DNA of 64,000 bases from Rotaria sp. Silwood1 (Eukaryota; Rotifera; Eurotatoria; Philodinida; Philodinidae): positions 1-64,000 of the forward strand of contig CAJNOP010000360.1 of NCBI GenBank assembly GCA_905250075.1, in the 5' to 3' direction. Within the stretch, counting starts at the first letter, position 1. Each line of letters starts with the position of its first letter. Position numbers and translations under genes: made by a program. The notes beneath the pieces were generated by a model. That model was not told the origin of the DNA and ran no database searches. It was given only the letters and a program-made list of their open reading frames with translations. Shown here piece after piece: positions 21,701 through 32,300 of the stretch.

Positions 21701-24700
21701 CAAACAGTATTTTGTCATCATATCCGGTTGCCGGCTCTGAACTCCACAGCCAAACTAGAAACGGTCGGATCCGAACGTAGTCACTGGACCGAAAACGAGA
21801 GGGATATAGCTCGTATCCTGTAGTCATGAGAAAACATTTGAGCCACTGTTACGTCCGAAATGATTTTTCCAAAAATTTAAATTTAATAAAAATCGAAAAA
21901 GTTTAGGACGTTTATAAATTGGGTCGACATTTATAAACCGGGTCGAGATTTATAAATGTGGTCGAAGTTTATAAATAGGGTCGAGATTTATAAACCGATT
22001 TATAAATCTCGACCCGGTTTATAAATGTCGATCCGATTTATAAATTTCGACCCAGTTATAAAGCTTCCTTCAGTTTATATTTCGATGGACATGTATAAAA
22101 ATTTCAAACCTTTACAAAGTCAATTTCGTGCGCAAAACATTGGTAGCATAAGGTTTAGCAAAGCCATATTTATGTTACGAGGATATTCTTGCCGATATAG
22201 ACAACTGGAAGAATAAAGATGATAAGAACACATTACACCCTTCTCTTATTGTCCCATTACTTTTCTTAATCCTTGGTGTTACTATGCTTCGTTGGTCTTC
22301 ACAGATTTTCTTGTTCTGCTTTGGTTCTGCAGTGACTATTTCTAACGACGACAGATAGGGAGTGATAAGCTGAGTGACTTTTGTTTCAACAAAGGCAAAC
22401 ACTATCTAATAAAAAAGATTAGTCAGCTAGTAATAAATTAGAAACCTAACTTTCTTTTCATCCAATGGCATATGTTTTCTGAACAATTGGGTGGAACTGA
22501 TAAAAATAAGTTTACGTTCGACTAATCAACTTACTACTGCCTACAGCTTCTATTCAGTGGTGAACTGTCGATTTTTATAACTTGCCTTCGCATTTATGAC
22601 TTATCTTTATTTTGATGATTCAACGATAAAGTTAAATTAGGCATCTATTGGATTTATAAATTGACGCCGAATTTATAAATTGATCAGGTGCTTTATAAAT
22701 GATTTCTGTATTTATAAATCGAGAATGAATTTATAAACAGGCCAGATTTATAAATTGATCAGGATTTATAAATTGTTCGTGCATTTATAAATCAAAGATT
22801 CATTTATGAATAGACCAGACTTATAAACCGGGCAGGTGCTGACAGATTTATAAACAGCTCACGTATTTATAAATCAAAAACAGATTTATAAATAGGCCAG
22901 ATTTATAAATGCACAAACTGTTTATAACTATTTTAAATTTTCGATAAAAAAATTGACAATTTATAAATCGATTTATTTATTTCGATTTATAAATCACCGA
23001 ATTTCGGACCCAACAGTAATTCGAGCCGTAGTCGGAAATCGGGTTGGAAACGGCAATCATATCCGATTATCATTTCCGAATTCCGGAATTCGTAGGAACT
23101 AAGTCTGAAACAGAGGTCGAAATTGATGTAGAAATCCTGCATTCGGCCACTTCCCGCCATATATCTTTGACTTGGGATCATAAAAAGGAAAATTTTTGCA
23201 AGTTCTCAACAAGAATATAAAGTACCTTCCGTCGCTAATTTTGGGTTGCTCTAAGTAGATTTGCAAATAATCTGACTCAAGCAAAAACGATCGGAATAAA
23301 AAAATCTACTTATGTGGGATTATGCCAAGGTTTAACAAGTATTTTGAATTTTTCGGTATTTTCGATTACAATTTGGTATTGTATTTTTTGATACTATTGT
23401 CTTTCATTAATTAAACCATTTTTGACAATTATAGGTATGGTTCATATCTTGTTCGAACTGAATGTTCAATTTATACAGGTGGATCGGTACTTGTGGTAAG
23501 TTGATGATCTATCTAACACAGTTCTCTTTAATTTTCTTTGATTGTAGATTTATTGGGCCTGTGGAGTATGTTTATCATATTGAAAAAAATGTATTATGCA
23601 ATCAATTCATATTTACTTTTCCTAGTCTATAACATGGTCTCTAGCTCAGTTTATGCCTAATATTGACAGTTTTGCAGAAGCTGCAGGTAGTGGAATATAT
23701 GTATTTGATCTTATTGAACGAGTGAGTGAGATCTCATTTTGCTAGAAAACACTTTATATTATTGTAATTATTTTGATGTAATAGAAAACAAAGATCGATG
23801 CATCAAGTGACGAAGGTAATAAACCAGAATCTATTATAGGTGATATTGAATTTAATAATGTCACTTTCACGTATCCTGCAAGGCCAGAAACTACAGTGCG
23901 ATTTATTTCTTCTTATATAATACTTGTATTATTTGTTTATGTTTCTCTTTTATTCAGATTTTGAATAGTTTATCATTAAAAATTTCATGTGGTAAAACAG
24001 CTGCTTTAGTTGGGCCCTCAGGATGTGGAAGTAAGTCTCATCATGTGAGATTGATATTTATACTTTTGACTTTCACTATAGAAAGTACAATAATACAATT
24101 AATTGAACGATTTTATGATCCAGACAATGGTCGAATTTTACTTGATGGAAAAGATCTAAAAACATTAAATGTTAGTTGGCTCAGATCACATATCGGATTA
24201 GTTAGTCAAGAACCAGTTCTTTTTACTGGTTCAATTGAAGATAATATTCGTTTTGGTAAATCTGATGCAACAGATGAAGAAGTACAAACTGCAGCTAAAC
24301 TGGCTAATGCACACGATTTCATTATGGCACTTCCAGAAGTATTTATTCTTTATTAATAATCGTTTATATGATAGTTTTCTTTTTAAAGAATTATAAAACA
24401 ATAGCTGGTGATAAATTAAGTGGCGGTCAAAAACAACGAAGTATATCAAAATGAAATATTGATTATTTTGAAAATAAAATTATTTTAGTTGCGATTGCTC
24501 GAGCATTAATATCAAATCCGAAGATTCTTTTATTAGACGAAGCAACAAGTGCACTTGGTTAGTTAGCTATTTCTTTTTCTTATTCTTATGTTAAATTTAT
24601 ATTGTATAAAAAATAGATAATACGAGTGAGAGAATTGTACAAGATGCATTAGATAGAGCAAAACAAGGGCGAACAACAATAGTAATAGCTCATCGTCTGA

Positions 24701-27523
24701 GTACAATAAGAAATGCTGATTTAATAATTGGATTAGAACATGGACAAGTAAAAGAATATGGAAATCATGACGAATTGATGAACCGAAGAGGTCTTTATTA
24801 TGAATTAGTTACAGCTCAAATTCAACAAGAAAAAGAACAACAAGTCGATGCTGATAGTGAGAGAGAAGATAACGATAACACAAGTGAACGTTTGTTGACA
24901 TCAAATACACTAAGTTAGTAATTCACGCTATCTTGTTTGTTATTATGCATTAATTGCATTTATTTTAGTTGATCGAAGATTCTCGAAACAGTCACTAAGT
25001 TCGAGAAGAAATTCCGATCGATATGATGAAAATACAGAAGAAGCATCATTGAATGATCTTTTCGAAAACAACAAACATTTTCATATTCCATTCATATATA
25101 AAATTTTAAAATTCAATATTCCTGAATGGTATTGGATTCTGTTAGGTACAATTGTGTCTCTTGGTTTTGGTACTACTCAACCGTTTTTTGGGTGGATTTC
25201 TTCAAATATCTATCGTTCATATGCTATACCAGACCACCAGGAGCAAGAACGTTTGATACGCATTTATACTATAATATGTTTTTGTATCGGACTCGGTGCA
25301 GGTATGAGCCAATTTATCAGTAGTATTTGTTTTGCAAAATCTGGCGAAGCACTGACGATGCGTATGCGAAAATTAACATTTAGTGCAATGCTCCGGCAAG
25401 AAATGAGTTATTTCGATCATGAATCTAATACTGTCGGAGCTCTTGTTACACGTCTTTCTTCAGATTCATCAGCTTTAAAGGTAATTAAAATTAATATTAA
25501 TAAAACTTTCTAAAAATTAAAATATATATTTTGGTTAAAAATCTTTTTATCATACAAATATATTACAGGCATTTAATAATGAAAATTGACTTTTAGGGAT
25601 TGACTGGTATTCGTATCGGAATTATTCTTCAATCGGTGGGTGCTGCCTTCACAGGTCTTATAATTGCATTCATAGCAAGTTGGAAAATGACGTTGGTTGT
25701 GTTGTGCTTTTCTCCTGTCATTTTGCTAGCAGGCAAAGTTCGAGGTCAACGGCAAGGAAAGACTGGACAATCAAAAAACAAGGATTCATTTATTGAACAG
25801 GGCGGACAGGTATTCAATAGATTTCATCGTCTCTTATATTTATAACACTTCGTATTATAACAGCCGTGTTTCCCTTTGCTTATAAGACAAGTAGAGAATA
25901 TTCTTTCTAGCATAGCTGTAGTACAACTGCTCAGAAAGCAAAATATGTAAGCTTTGATCCCTTTCGAAGGAGGATTATCCTTTTGTTTCGCTCTGTTGTT
26001 ATACCATCATGTTGCTATATTGCTTATAACAATTCATTTAAGCATGCAACACAAGCAATTGAACAGATTCGTACTATTGCTGCTCTTCATCAAGAAAGTC
26101 ATTTTATCAAACTTTATGAACATGCATTCAATCAAGAATTTAAGTATGACACTTCGACATTTTTTTTTGATTTCTAAGTCATTTAGACATTTAGAAAACA
26201 AAAGTGCTACATGCATCGAATAGCGTTAGGTGTTGCTATATCTAATTCAATGTCATACTTTCTTCACTGTGCAACGTTTGGATATGGCTACAAACTTATC
26301 GAAAATGGTGAAATAGATTTCTCCCAAATGTACAGGTAAAGTAGCTTGTAATCGACATTTTTTTCGTATAGACAAATCTTTTATGACAGAGTATTTTCCG
26401 TTCTTTCTTTGTCCATGTTTGCTGTTGGACGTTCAATAGCAATGATTCCTGATTATTCAAAAGCTAAAAAAGCAGCATTACGAATTATGAAACTTCACAA
26501 TAGACAGTCGCAAATCAATCCTAATAATGAATCAGGCATAATTTTGGTATCACTAGTCACATGACAATTTATTTCAAACTAAAGTGAATCGGCTTTTTTC
26601 TATTTAGGAAGATGTTATTGGTAATATTGAATTTCATAATATTTATTTTCGATATCCAACTCGACTAACTGTGCCTGTCTTGAGAAGTTTCTCATTGAAA
26701 TGTTTAACTGATAACACAACAGCACTTGTTGGACCATCAGGAAGTGGAAAATCTACAGCTATTGCATTATTACAGCGGTTTTATGATCCATTGCAAGGAA
26801 AAATCTTACTTGATGGACACGATATAAAAACGTTAAATATTCGATGGCTTCGATCATTAATGGGTCTTGTACAACAAGAACCAATTCTTTTTAATCTTTC
26901 TATTCGTGATAATATTGCTTATGGTAATAATAGTCGAGAAGTAAAACAAGATGAAATTGAAACTGCTGCTCGAATGGCTAATATTCATGAATTCATCATT
27001 ACATTACCTAAAGTTTATTTATTTTTTCTTTTTTTCATTCAATTCAATCTATTAATCTTATAGGGTTATGATACATTATGTGGAGCAAAAGGGAGTCATT
27101 TGTCTGGTGGACAAAAACAACGAAGTCAGTTTTTTATGCTCTAATTAATGAATATATATGTAAATATATCAATATATAATAGTTGCTATTGCTCGAGCAT
27201 TGATTCGTTCGCCAAAACTTCTTTTATTTGATGAAGCGACATCAGCGTTGGATAATAAAAGTGAAAAAGTTGTTCAAGCAGCAATAGATCACGCACGAAT
27301 AGGCCGAACATGTTTAATAATTGCTCATCGTTTATCAACCATTCAAAATTCGAAAAAGATTGCTGTTGTTAATCGAGGGAAAGTGGTAGAAGAAGTTAGT
27401 ATAATATTCATCTAATACACGAGAAAATAAATCTTATTTTAGGGTACACATAAACAACTCTTGACACAAAAAGGAATATATGCAAACTTAACATTAGCTC
27501 AGAAACGAGCTACTGACAATTAA
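12759..27523 (+). CDS. ABCB-type full transporter (P-glycoprotein/MDR-like), gene 1
   Basis: A full-length ABC exporter with layout TMD1-NBD1-TMD2-NBD2, an ATP-driven efflux pump of the plasma membrane in animals. The start ATG at 12759 opens a long polar N-terminal region (about 185 residues) before the first helix ([17 protein letters not shown]). Early introns are short, for example 13061-13107 and 13318-13379. One intron, 14457-23258, is about 8.8 kb; it joins ...EEER to [16 protein letters not shown] in phase. NBD1 (23.8-24.8 kb) has Walker A GPSGCGKST split by an intron, [18 protein letters not shown] and AHRLST. It lacks about three residues just before the signature compared with NBD2. 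TMD2 runs from about 25.05 to 26.5 kb. NBD2 has [27 protein letters not shown] and AHRLST. Stop TAA is at 27521-27523. The catalytic Glu and the H-loop His are present in both NBDs, so it looks functional. Substrates cannot be inferred. Confidence 0.88.
14878..15173. mobile_element. hAT-type MITE 1 (296 bp)
   Basis: Terminal inverted repeats CAGAGATGGAATCGG / CCGATTCCATCTCTT are flanked by a perfect 8-bp duplication CTGGGGAT (14870-14877 and 15174-15181). The interior is rich in CCGGTCC/CGGTATCGG motifs. An 8-bp duplication with CAG-type ends is the hAT signature. There is no coding capacity. Confidence 0.85.
15203..15997. mobile_element. hAT-type foldback element 2 (795 bp, near-complete palindrome)
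   Basis: The ends TAGGGGTGTGAA / TTCTCACCTCTA are flanked by a perfect 8-bp duplication CTCCATGG (15195-15202 and 15998-16005). Arms of about 390 bp are inverted copies at roughly 90 percent identity. Each begins with GTTATT/AATAAC-rich sequence and holds a shared segment with CTCCATTAGATAGCC. It lies only 21 bp from MITE 1. No transposase is encoded; the two 60-codon frames are arm shadows. Confidence 0.85.
16950..17380. repeat. Degenerate G-rich then C-rich minisatellite (head-to-head)
   Basis: GTGAGGG/GATGAGG-type units on the left (about 16965-17125) turn at GGCTTTCC into CCCTCAC/CACCCAC-type units (to about 17370). The polarity is the same as in the TGTGGG arrays, but the unit is more degenerate. 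It could be an old telomere-like array or an unrelated minisatellite hairpin. Confidence 0.6.
17395..17800. repeat. Degenerate T-rich tandem repeat (period roughly 40-60 bp)
   Basis: Recurring blocks of TTTATTGATTTTT followed by GGAGTTTTAAAGG or GGGTCTCAAGG variants, repeated about eight times with drift. Non-coding and inside the giant intron. Confidence 0.6.
19620..19967. mobile_element. hAT-type MITE 3 (about 348 bp)
   Basis: The ends TAGAGTTGTAAG / CTTACACTTCTT are imperfect inverted repeats. They are flanked by near-identical 8-mers ATTGTGAG (19612-19619) and ATTGTGCG (19968-19975). The interior carries GGCGGC-rich blocks near both ends. One mismatch in the duplication suggests some age. 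Confidence 0.6.
20007..21085. mobile_element. hAT-type element 4 (1079 bp) with GGTCCCGGT subterminal repeats
   Basis: The terminal inverted repeats TAGACATGTGCGGGACC / GGTCCCGCACATGTCTA are perfect over 17 bp. The flanking 8-mers GTCAGGAG (19999-20006) and GTCAAGAG (21086-21093) differ at one base. Clusters of GGTCCCGGT and its variants fill both subterminal zones, like the transposase-binding repeats of hAT elements. No transposase frame is present. Confidence 0.8.
21844..23018. mobile_element. hAT-type element 5 (1175 bp) with TTTATAAA repeats
   Basis: Imperfect terminal repeats CACTGTTACGTCCGAAAT / ATTTCGGACCCAACAGTA are flanked by ATTTGAGC (21836-21843) and ATTCGAGC (23019-23026), one mismatch. 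The left subterminal zone (21905-22070) has TTTATAAA alternating with GGGTCGAG in both orientations. The right zone (22650-22985) has more than ten TTTATAAA units. No coding capacity seen. Confidence 0.75.
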
Positions 27524-27702
27524 TGATCGCATGGGATGCAAATACTCTTGACTTATTGACAAAGTACCATAAATTTTTTTATCTATCTTATGCATATCTT
27601 TTTTAAGATATTTCCATTTTATTTATAACCGACGAAAATATTTTCTTATGTTCCTGTTTAGCACTCATATATTTATTCGAGATTACTCGTTGATTCCTTC
27701 AG

Positions 27703-27900
27703 GGTGTGGGTGTGGGTGTGGGTGTGGCGTGTGGGTGTGGGTGTGGGTGTGTGGGTGTGGGTGTGGGTCTGTGGGTGTTGGTGTGGGTATGGGTGTGTGG
27801 GTGCTGGTGCTGGTGTGGGTGTGGGTGCCACTGAATTGAGTACCCACATCCACACCCACACACAGCCACACCTACACCCACACCCACACTCCACAAACTC
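27703..27900. repeat. Head-to-head telomere-like array 4, left edge of duplication copy 2
   Basis: A TGTGGG arm (27703-27830), the same CACTGAATTGAGTA spacer as array 1, and a CCCACA arm (27842-27895). The unique sequence to its left, the 3' flank of ABCB gene 1, has no counterpart at array 1. Confidence 0.85.
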
Positions 27901-27976
27901 ACATCCCACCCACTTCATTACATTTACTCCGTGTCTTCTAAATTTTCAAAAGTGGTGAAGCATTAGTCTCCGCTTT

Positions 27977-29078
27977 TCATTGTATTGTTTTCTAATGTTA
28001 TTTTTACCTGTAAATCGTGAGCATCATATATAGTTACTTTATTAGCAACAATCTGACGTTTTTGAAAAGTTTGAATTATTGACATGTTTTTAAAAGCAGC
28101 TCTCTTTCTGTACACTAAGACGTATGATGTTTGGTTGTTTGAAAGAGACATTCTCACCTCACGGCCTTCAAGTTTATCCGACTTGACAATATTCCACTTC
28201 CTTTTGTGGTGACATTGTAAAACAAATTGTAACGAAAAATAGAGATTAACAATAATCAGACAGTGGGTGATTATTATTATAGTAAGTCAAGCCAGTGGTA
28301 GGTGTACGTGCCAATGTATGAATTGGATTGAATGAAGCACAATAGATACAACACCACGCCAATGATGATTTATTGGAGAGATATATTATATGAATGTACA
28401 ATATATTATATAAGCACAGCAAGGCACACAATAAAAGTATGTGTATAAGTGAAGGGTAGGCTTATGGTTCTTGACTTGACTTAGTTTCGTTACTAGTTCG
28501 CCAACTTGCTCGCTTAACAACTAAGTGTCACAGCCTGTAATAGACTGTAACTATTCGAGACCTAACTCCAACTGACTCCTTAGTGTTTGATACAACCATA
28601 TATAGAGAGAGAAAAAGAGAGAGACAAATCGACGAGAGCAGGAAATAAATATAATAGAGCGATATATAAAGGTAGGAGAGATATAAATGTAGGAAAGAGA
28701 GAAATGGAAGAGAGGAATAAGAGGAAATGGAGCAGAGAGATGAAGAAGGACAAGGTAAGAGAGCGGAGATATTAGAGAACACGTTAATCGATGCTCGAGA
28801 GAACAAGGGGTGCCATACGAAAGGACGTCCGTCATCTTATGTAAACCCTATTGACCCTATCACGTTGAAGAAATGTGCTTGTTAGCATCGTTTCACGTAA
28901 TGTTAGTTGGCTCAAATGAGAAGGGATGGCGTGCTTCTTGGCACACAAATATTTTCAAATTAGTATACGACCTGAATACTATAAAAAACAGAACGGCGAG
29001 AGAAAGTGCAGTAATAAAGAAAGAGATGTGACGCGTCAGTAAGTGATGATAGCTTGACACAACGTGTTTAAAGACTTT
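27977..29078 (-). pseudogene. Copy 2 of the small membrane-protein exons, split by a solo LTR
   Basis: Counterpart of 4074-4452. The transmembrane exon is interrupted between the codons for the basic tail (…CRHKRK side) and the helix (…HISFFITALSL side) by the insertion at 28228-28945. The downstream exon IVANKVTIYDAHDLQ remains readable. Insertion inside an exon makes this copy non-functional unless the insert is spliced out, for which I see no evidence. Confidence 0.55.
28228..28945. mobile_element. Solo LTR (718 bp) with 5-bp target duplication
   Basis: The insert is absent from copy 1, so its borders are exact. It begins TGTAAC and ends GGCACA, the canonical TG...CA ends of LTRs. The target duplication CAAAT flanks it (28223-28227 and 28946-28950) and is single in copy 1. 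Inside are a TATA-like TATATAAG (near 28407) and AATAAAA (near 28430), fitting a promoter and poly(A) signal. No primer-binding site, polypurine tract or internal domain follows, so it is a solo LTR left by LTR-LTR recombination. Orientation is uncertain, though the TATA/AATAAA order suggests plus. Confidence 0.8.
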
Positions 29079-29329
29079 CTTGAGAAATAGAAACTTGGCA
29101 TATTAGCTATGATAAAAAAACGAGTCTTTCCAGTTTGTTTAACCATGAACATCTAATAAATTCTTTTCTATAGATGTCTATTGTGACCTACTGAAAAAGA
29201 GGTACAAAAAATACATAATCCATTGTACCATACGGCTAGCTGCACTTGCATATAGACATGTGAATTCGACTTGGTGTCAAAAGGACAATCGCATTTAAAG
29301 AATAGTTTATAAGGAAGTCTAGGCCAACT

Positions 29330-32300
29330 TTACTCACCTTCTCGAATATTTATCAATTGACATCGATCAGGAGATGTTGTACGTAAAGTTATATTTTCGA
29401 GCAGAAGACGAGCATGTGCAGTAATTGTTGGGTGTTTGAGAAACATAATGATTGGAAGATTGTGCTTGAAATTAACTGAGTATAAGTGAAATAAGCTTAT
29501 AAACAATCCAGGATCGTCTTTGAGAGAAAAGAATGACGTTGAGATTGATAGTGTTGAGTCAACATGAGAGAGTACTTGATACCATATTTTGTGTACACGT
29601 TGCTCCATTTCGGTTCGTGGTAGTTTTTCTTCACTTAGAAACGTAGGGCGACAAGTAAAATCCGGCGGTGGAATATTTTTTTGATCTATTTCTCCGTTTT
29701 GATCGACAGGCAAGGCATCAAGAATCATAAAACTAGATGGCACCATATAGAATGGTAGATGGGCTAAGCAATATTGTCTCAAATGTTGAATAGTGTGCGT
29801 TGTTTGAACGTAGGCCACGAAGTAATCAGTATTATTGTGTTTTGCTTTAATAACCAAATAGTCGATAACTATCTTCATCAAAACTTCTCTAATGTCTTCA
29901 AGTGCCATAGGTTGACTGCTCAATTTCACCTGATGATTCCAATATCCTTTGAATTCAAGCTGTCGGTTTCTGGTATTCATCCAACCTAAGTCACCTGTTT
30001 TATAACAAATTTCACCGTTGAACTCACATAGTACTCTATGTGTAAGATGATTACATCCATAATAACCAGAAAATACTCCACAGCCTATTAATATACAAAA
30101 TAATGACATAGCTCTTATTTTATTCCGATGTAAAAAAGATGATAACTGATTTAGTTCTATGAAATATTACATCCAATGATGATTTCACCTGTTTGGACAC
30201 CAGATATAACCGGGTGAAGATATTCGTCCAAAAGATAGATGTGAATATTTGGTAAAGGTCATCCAATTGGTAAAAACTCAGCATCATCATTATTGCTTTC
30301 ACCAATATATTGCATTACTGTTCCTGTACATTCTGTACATCCATAATAGTTATAACATCGACAGCGCTCATTTACAAAATTCAACATATTGCGCATAGTA
30401 TTAGTCATCAAGGGTTCTCCTATCGAAAGAAGATGATAGACTGAAGAAGAAATAGACCTTAGTATTGTATTTTACCTCCAGATAAAACACAGCGAAGTGT
30501 CTTTAAATTCTCCTTGCTACTTGCAGTGCTTAAACAATCGTCGAATATGCTTAGCAATGAAGGCACAATATTCAAAAAGACTGATTTGTTGACGCTCAAT
30601 TGTTTTCGAAAAGAAATTCATACTAAGATTGCCATTTGGATGAAGTAGAATTGCTTGACCACCCATTATTAGAGTTTCAACGATTTCTAGTAAATGAATA
30701 TCGAAATTAACTGATGTATGATGAAGAACAGTATCCATCGGGTGGATATGATTGGAACGAACACTTGAAATAAAATTGTGATGGCGAAGTTGAACCTAGG
30801 GTAATCACAAAGAACAAGTCAATCATATGTTTGTAGACTAATTCTTTCTATCGACTTACTGCTTTGAATAAGCCAGAACGATCACTTGTGAAAATAATAT
30901 GTGAGATATGTTCAGGTGTTACATTGATAGAATCAATGTATGTTGTTATTTCTGCGTTTATATGATCGAAACAAATGACTTGACCAACATTGATCATTAA
31001 ACATTGAGAAAGAAGCTGATTCTGTGTAGGTTGATGCACGAGAATGAGATGAGCATCAGTCTGTTGAATGCATGCATTCAGTTGCTTATCAGGATCATGC
31101 AAATTCAAAGGAGTATAAATACCACCACTCATCCAAATACCGATCATCCCAATTACCATTTCGAACGATCGTTCTATTAATTGACAAACAATTTGACCAG
31201 GCTGAACAGCACATTTAATTATTAAATAATTAGCTAACTGTTGAGCATAGAAAAGCAGTTCAACATAAGTCAGCGATCCATTTTCTAAAACTAAAGCCAC
31301 TTTTTGAGGATGTAAATGAGCTTGATCAGCAAAATCCCAATGAATATAACCAATATGACCATAATCAAGAAAAGTATGGTTCAAATCATGTAATAATTCA
31401 ACTTCATGTGGAAGTAAAAGCGAAAATTGATAGATGGAGGAAATTGAAAAGAGTTGATCGAAAATATTCTTCAAACGCATTGCCATTGTGGAAATAGTTG
31501 ATTCGTCATAAACATCGAGTGAAGCACTAAGCGAAATAGAAATTGTCTCGTTTTGACGATGTTCACGCAGTGTACAAGTTATATCAAATTTAATAGTACT
31601 GCCAGCCAGTAAGTTTCTGTCTACTATATTAAATGTCGTTTCTTTGTCGATTTCTATATTTTGTTCACTATTATCCATTATCGTCTCCAAAAGATAGAGT
31701 ATCCGAAGGAAGGATATTCCTAATTTTGGATTAAGTTTAACAATCTCCTGATAAGGCAAATGCGAATGTGGAAGAATATCAAACCAAAGTTGTTGAATTC
31801 GGTGACAAAGCTGAGTAAAAGACTCATATGGATCAATCTTCAAACAAAATGGTAGAGCATTGACAAAAAAACCAATCATGTTTTGAAGTTGATATTGAGA
31901 TCTGTTGGCCACAACTATACCTGTACACAAATCTAGCTACTGGCTATTGGACATTTTGAAAAGAAAGGCAAAGAAAGCAGCGAGACCAACTTGAAAAAGT
32001 ATCAAATTTGATTGTGAAATAAAACGATTCAAATTAATAAAAAAAATCATGATCAAGATCGAAAATTATTGTATAACCCTTGCCACTTCGTATGAAAGAG
32101 TTTTGTTGATCAACTGAATTGTCTAAGCTTGCTAAGACATTTTTTCCAATATTTTCGAGCACTCAACCAGTCTTCTAATCGTTCATATTGTGCATAATCA
32201 AGATAGGTAATATTGTTTTTATTGTTGGTAGATAATGCTTGCATTGTAAGAGTTTGTCAAAGATCATTAATGAATATGATAATTGAACTACCATCAATAG

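Larger units (their letters stand above)
14457..23258 (+). other. Giant intron of ABCB gene 1, filled with transposons
   Basis: The donor AAAG|gtatatg at 14457 and the acceptor ctaagtag ending at 23258 restore the TMD1 frame exactly (EEER|FANN). Nearly all other introns of this gene are about 50-250 bp. The interior has no supported gene and is mostly a nest of hAT-type elements and minisatellites, listed separately. The stretches 18000-19290 and 21094-21835 show no clear structure; small frames at 18334-18861 and 20457-20639 have no recognisable domains. Confidence 0.8.

Noticed and set aside
14640-23258. ABCB gene 1 broken by a transposon cluster and missing a TMD1 exon
   Set aside because: The expected exon ([16 protein letters not shown]...ITIW) was found at 23259-23375 with correct splice sites, so the insertions lie within an intron.
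28528-28835. Ser/Leu/Tyr-rich minus-strand frames inside the LTR
   Set aside because: They come from GA-rich low-complexity LTR sequence; no protein family seen.
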